Origin: Treponema sp.
GTDB lineage: Bacteria; Spirochaetota; Spirochaetia; Treponematales; Breznakiellaceae
Assembly (NCBI GenBank): GCA_031255815.1
Contig: JAIRRU010000068.1
Span: 1-8,532, forward strand
DNA: 8,532 bases
Direction of reading: 5' to 3'
Part shown: positions 7,012 to 8,532 of the stretch, one piece after another
How the letters are laid out: each line of letters opens with the position of its first letter
Numbering within the stretch: the first letter of the stretch is position 1
Made by a program: the position numbers and the translations under genes
The notes under the pieces: model-generated
Database searches by the model: none
What the model saw: the letters and a program-made list of their open reading frames with translations, nothing else
Told to the model about the DNA's origin: nothing

Positions 7012-7040
7012 AATATACTATATGTTCCCTGTTGTGTCAA
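7012..7040 (-). promoter_or_regulatory. Sigma-70-type promoter for the pilZ-to-rluA operon
   Basis: On the minus strand a perfect -35 hexamer TTGACA (7040-7035) is followed after exactly 17 nt by TATATT (7017-7012), one mismatch from the -10 consensus. Transcription would start near 7005, leaving a leader of about 40 nt before the ATG at 6966. It faces the seven-gene minus-strand block, inside which I see no comparably good match. No sigma-28 type motif is evident here. The promoter call rests on sequence alone. Confidence 0.75.
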
Positions 7041-7057
7041 AATACGGGCTTGCAGGG

Positions 7058-7063
7058 AAAGGA
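7058..7063 (+). promoter_or_regulatory. Shine-Dalgarno deciding the CPBP gene start
   Basis: AAAGGA lies 9 nt before the ATG at 7073. The earlier in-frame ATG at 7022 has no purine-rich site and sits within the divergent promoter, and the still longer frame back to 6791 lies antisense to pilZ, so 7073 is preferred. Confidence 0.55.
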
Positions 7064-7072
7064 TCCGCCGCT

Positions 7073-7801
7073 ATGGGGCTGCTGTTCGAACCCCTGCTAC
7101 TGTTTGTTATTCTGTTTTTACCCGGCGCGTTTGGCAGAACGGCCCTGCCCCCGGAAATTTCCGGATCCGCGGCAGTAGCGGCGCAAGCGGCGGAAGTCCT
7201 GCCCGATCCGGCGGCGGAAGCGGGGAAGGCCGAAGTTTTGCCCGCCGCCGCGGTGTTTTCCCCCCTGGAAGAATTGAACCGTATCCTGGTGTACAATCTC
7301 CCCGCCCTGGCCCTGATCTGGTATCTCCTGCTGCGCCCGGAAACGGGAAAGCCGGGACGAATCCCCGGTTTTTCCCGCCGGGATCTCTGGTCCGTCCTGG
7401 CCGCCCTGCCCGCCCTCCTGTTTACCGCCCTGAGCGTTTCCCTGGCCGCTTCCCTTTTCAACGCGATTCCCGGCGGGGGCCCCCCGGGAAGCCCCCCTCC
7501 AAGGATCTCCGCCTGGATTCTGATAAGCCTCTCCTGTTTGAGTACCGGATACCTTGAGGAAAGTTTCTTCCGTTACTATTTACACGAGAAACTGACCCTT
7601 TCCGGCCTCAGCGCCCCCCGCTTTATCCTGGTTTCCGCGGCCCTGTTTTCCCTGTGCCATATCTACGAAGGCCCCTGGGGAGTGATGAACGCCTGTTTCG
7701 CGGGCCTGCTCCTCGCCCTGATCTTCGCCCGCTTCCGCGCTCTCCACGGCATCGCCCTGGCCCACGGGCTTTATAACCTTCTGGTGTATATCATCGTGTA
7801 G
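7073..7801 (+). CDS. CPBP-family intramembrane glutamic endopeptidase homologue
   Basis: The chosen start gives 242 residues. An N-terminal hydrophobic segment (about 3-20) is followed by an Ala/Pro/Glu-rich linker (about 24-62), then hydrophobic helices at about 70-87, 104-128, 147-160, 182-197, 203-220 and 227-242. The CPBP (Abi, PF02517) motifs are complete: GYLEESFFRYYL (159-170) supplies the EExxxR motif with Glu162, Glu163 and Arg167; FSLCH (192-196) supplies the first His; and HGLYN (231-235) supplies the final His and Asn. The family includes the CAAX-prenyl protease Rce1 and bacterial membrane proteases tied to bacteriocin immunity, signalling or envelope quality control. The substrate is unknown here. 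It is the only plus-strand gene, divergent from pilZ (about 106 bp between starts) and convergent with flgJ (50 bp between stops). No bacteriocin-like peptide gene is seen beside it. Confidence 0.9.
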   Translation: MGLLFEPLLLFVILFLPGAFGRTALPPEISGSAAVAAQAAEVLPDPAAEAGKAEVLPAAAVFSPLEELNRILVYNLPALALIWYLLLRPETGKPGRIPGFSRRDLWSVLAALPALLFTALSVSLAASLFNAIPGGGPPGSPPPRISAWILISLSCLSTGYLEESFFRYYLHEKLTLSGLSAPRFILVSAALFSLCHIYEGPWGVMNACFAGLLLALIFARFRALHGIALAHGLYNLLVYIIV

Positions 7802-7851
7802 CGGTAAATTTCTTGAGTTGATATATCATGACTTTTAGGCTAAGCGGAGTG
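7802..7851. other. Convergent intergenic gap, no clear terminator
   Basis: This 50-bp AT-richer gap separates the stops of the CPBP gene and flgJ. It contains a perfect 10-bp palindrome TGATATATCA at 7819-7828 and a short TTAGGCTAA (7836-7844), but no GC-rich stem followed by a T-run on either strand. Termination here may be Rho-dependent, or the two transcripts may overlap. Confidence 0.5.
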
Positions 7852-8310
7852 CTATGCGCGTCCGGGAAGGGCTTTCCCCCGTTGCCCGGTAAGTTCCAGG
7901 TAGGCCATATCGGCGAAACCGAGGCCGGCGTTTTTGGTGAAATCCCTGGCGTACTCGTCCCAGAGCATGTCTTCGTACATCTTGCCGGCAAGGCCTTCGT
8001 CAATAAAGCCGGACTTCTGCACCGTGTTCCGCAGGCCGTTCAGCAAATTTTTGATGAGAAAGGTCTCTAGTTCCAGGCACTGTTCGTAAAGCTTGCCGTT
8101 TTTGTCGATGAGGGGCTTCTTGGAAAGGGCAGGCTGCGGGGAAGGGTTTGAAGCGGGCGCCTCTCCCCCGGCCCGGCTTTTCGCGCTCTCCAGAAGCCCC
8201 GCGAAGGTAGAATCGGGCGGCTCAGAGGCCGGGAGGCCGGAAGAAGCCGCGGAGAAAGGCACAAAGGCCGAATGTTGCGGGTAAGCCCCTATCGCGGAAA
8301 GACTATCCAT
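7852..8310 (-). CDS. flgJ: Flagellar rod-binding protein FlgJ (rod-capping domain only)
   Basis: This 152-residue protein has a low-complexity Ser/Pro/Ala-rich N-terminal part (1-65) and a rod-binding domain at about 72-142 (PF10135 type). The core is LYEQCLELETFLIKNLLNGL (74-93), followed by GFIDEG, MYEDMLWDEYARDF (111-124) and GLGFADMAYLEL (129-140), the usual pattern of an E-x-x-F helix and a terminal GxGxAD segment. The domain helps assemble the flagellar rod in the periplasm. The muramidase domain found in enteric FlgJ (about 310 residues) is absent, as in spirochetes and many other phyla, so a separate enzyme must open the peptidoglycan. The ATG at 8310 is preceded by GGGAAGG 4 nt upstream. 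It lies 30 nt after flgG, which fits a flgG-flgJ operon reading leftwards and ending at 7852. Confidence 0.93.
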   Translation of the reverse strand: MDSLSAIGAYPQHSAFVPFSAASSGLPASEPPDSTFAGLLESAKSRAGGEAPASNPSPQPALSKKPLIDKNGKLYEQCLELETFLIKNLLNGLRNTVQKSGFIDEGLAGKMYEDMLWDEYARDFTKNAGLGFADMAYLELTGQRGKALPGRA

Positions 8311-8340
8311 AAAACCTTCCCTTCATTCCTATTCCAAAAA

Positions 8341-8532
8341 TTACCGTTTCAGACTGGTGGCCGTGCCGAGCATGTTGTCGCTGGTCTGGATGGTCCGGGA
8401 ATTGAACTCGTAAGCCCGCTGGGCCACGATCAGATCCACCATCTCCCGCACCACCGACACGTTGGACATCTCCAGGAACTTGTGGACGATCTGCCCCATG
8501 CCCTCGTAACCGGGCCGGCCGGGGATGGGATC
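8341..8532 (-). CDS. flgG: Flagellar distal-rod protein FlgG (partial, C-terminal end)
   Basis: The minus strand carries the last 63 codons and a TAA of a gene that enters from the right edge. The sequence shows the C-terminal signature of the FlgG/FlgE/FlgF family: GYEGMGQIVHKFLEMSNVSV, then VREMVDLIVAQRAYEFNSRT and IQTSDNMLGTATSLKR at the end. The MSNV...VREMVDLI and RAYE...IQTSDNML segments with a terminal LKR are closest to FlgG, the distal rod subunit of the flagellar basal body. FlgF or a second FlgG copy (treponemes commonly carry two) cannot be excluded from the tail alone, though the flgJ neighbour favours FlgG. In spirochetes the rod supports a flagellum within the periplasm. Confidence 0.95.
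   Translation of the reverse strand, partial: DPIPGRPGYEGMGQIVHKFLEMSNVSVVREMVDLIVAQRAYEFNSRTIQTSDNMLGTATSLKR

Noticed and set aside
6991..7019. Plus-strand promoter built on TATACT at 7014-7019 for the CPBP gene
   Set aside because: No acceptable -35 hexamer lies 16-18 nt upstream and there is no extended -10 TG, so it is not listed as a feature.
6791..7072. N-terminal extension of the CPBP gene back to 6791, or to the ATG at 7022
   Set aside because: The extension lies antisense to the pilZ N-terminus, has no ribosome binding site, and would place the minus-strand promoter inside a coding region; 7073 has AAAGGA at proper spacing.
7819..7828. Palindrome TGATATATCA as a terminator or operator
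   Set aside because: It has no loop and no GC stem, so it cannot act as an intrinsic terminator. It lies downstream of both genes, where an operator is unlikely, and a 10-bp AT palindrome can arise by chance.

Overview
The window looks like a chromosomal segment from a spirochete, most likely a moderately GC-rich member of the Treponema lineage. The evidence is the flgG-flgJ order with a FlgJ that has only the rod-binding domain, a membrane-anchored PilZ protein, and a HEAT-repeat protein next to a nuclease-less ComEC. The lineage is inferred from gene content and my recall of such genomes; no rRNA or species marker is present. Coding density is very high, with no gene-free stretch over about 100 bases, and I see no insertion sequence, prophage, tRNA or CRISPR array.

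Layout. Positions 1-6966 hold seven minus-strand genes that read as one operon. In transcription order they are: a membrane-anchored PilZ (c-di-GMP receptor) protein, an exported HEAT-repeat protein, a short ComEC-type membrane protein, the 16S rRNA dimethyltransferase RsmA/KsgA, the PLP-binding homeostasis protein YggS, an uncharacterised membrane protein, and an RluA-family pseudouridine synthase cut by the left edge. Gaps are 48, 10 and 21 nt for the first four genes. The last three junctions overlap by 14, 4 and 1 nt, which suggests translational coupling. A consensus-like sigma-70 promoter (TTGACA, 17 nt, TATATT) lies just upstream of the pilZ gene, and I see no equally good promoter inside the operon.

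Positions 7073-7801 hold the only plus-strand gene, a CPBP-family intramembrane protease homologue, divergent from pilZ. It converges on a minus-strand flagellar pair: flgJ (7852-8310) and the last 63 codons of flgG (right edge).

How the genes fit together. RsmA and the RluA-family enzyme modify ribosomal or other RNA. YggS handles pyridoxal phosphate. FlgG and FlgJ build the distal rod of the periplasmic flagellum, and the PilZ protein probably links c-di-GMP to motility or envelope functions. The least explained parts are the two proteins without assigned function (708-1352 and 4462-5646), the ComEC lacking a nuclease domain, and the CPBP protease between the PilZ and flagellar genes. I did not find convincing evidence of a wholly new system; the best candidates for follow-up are the conserved-looking unknowns in this operon.
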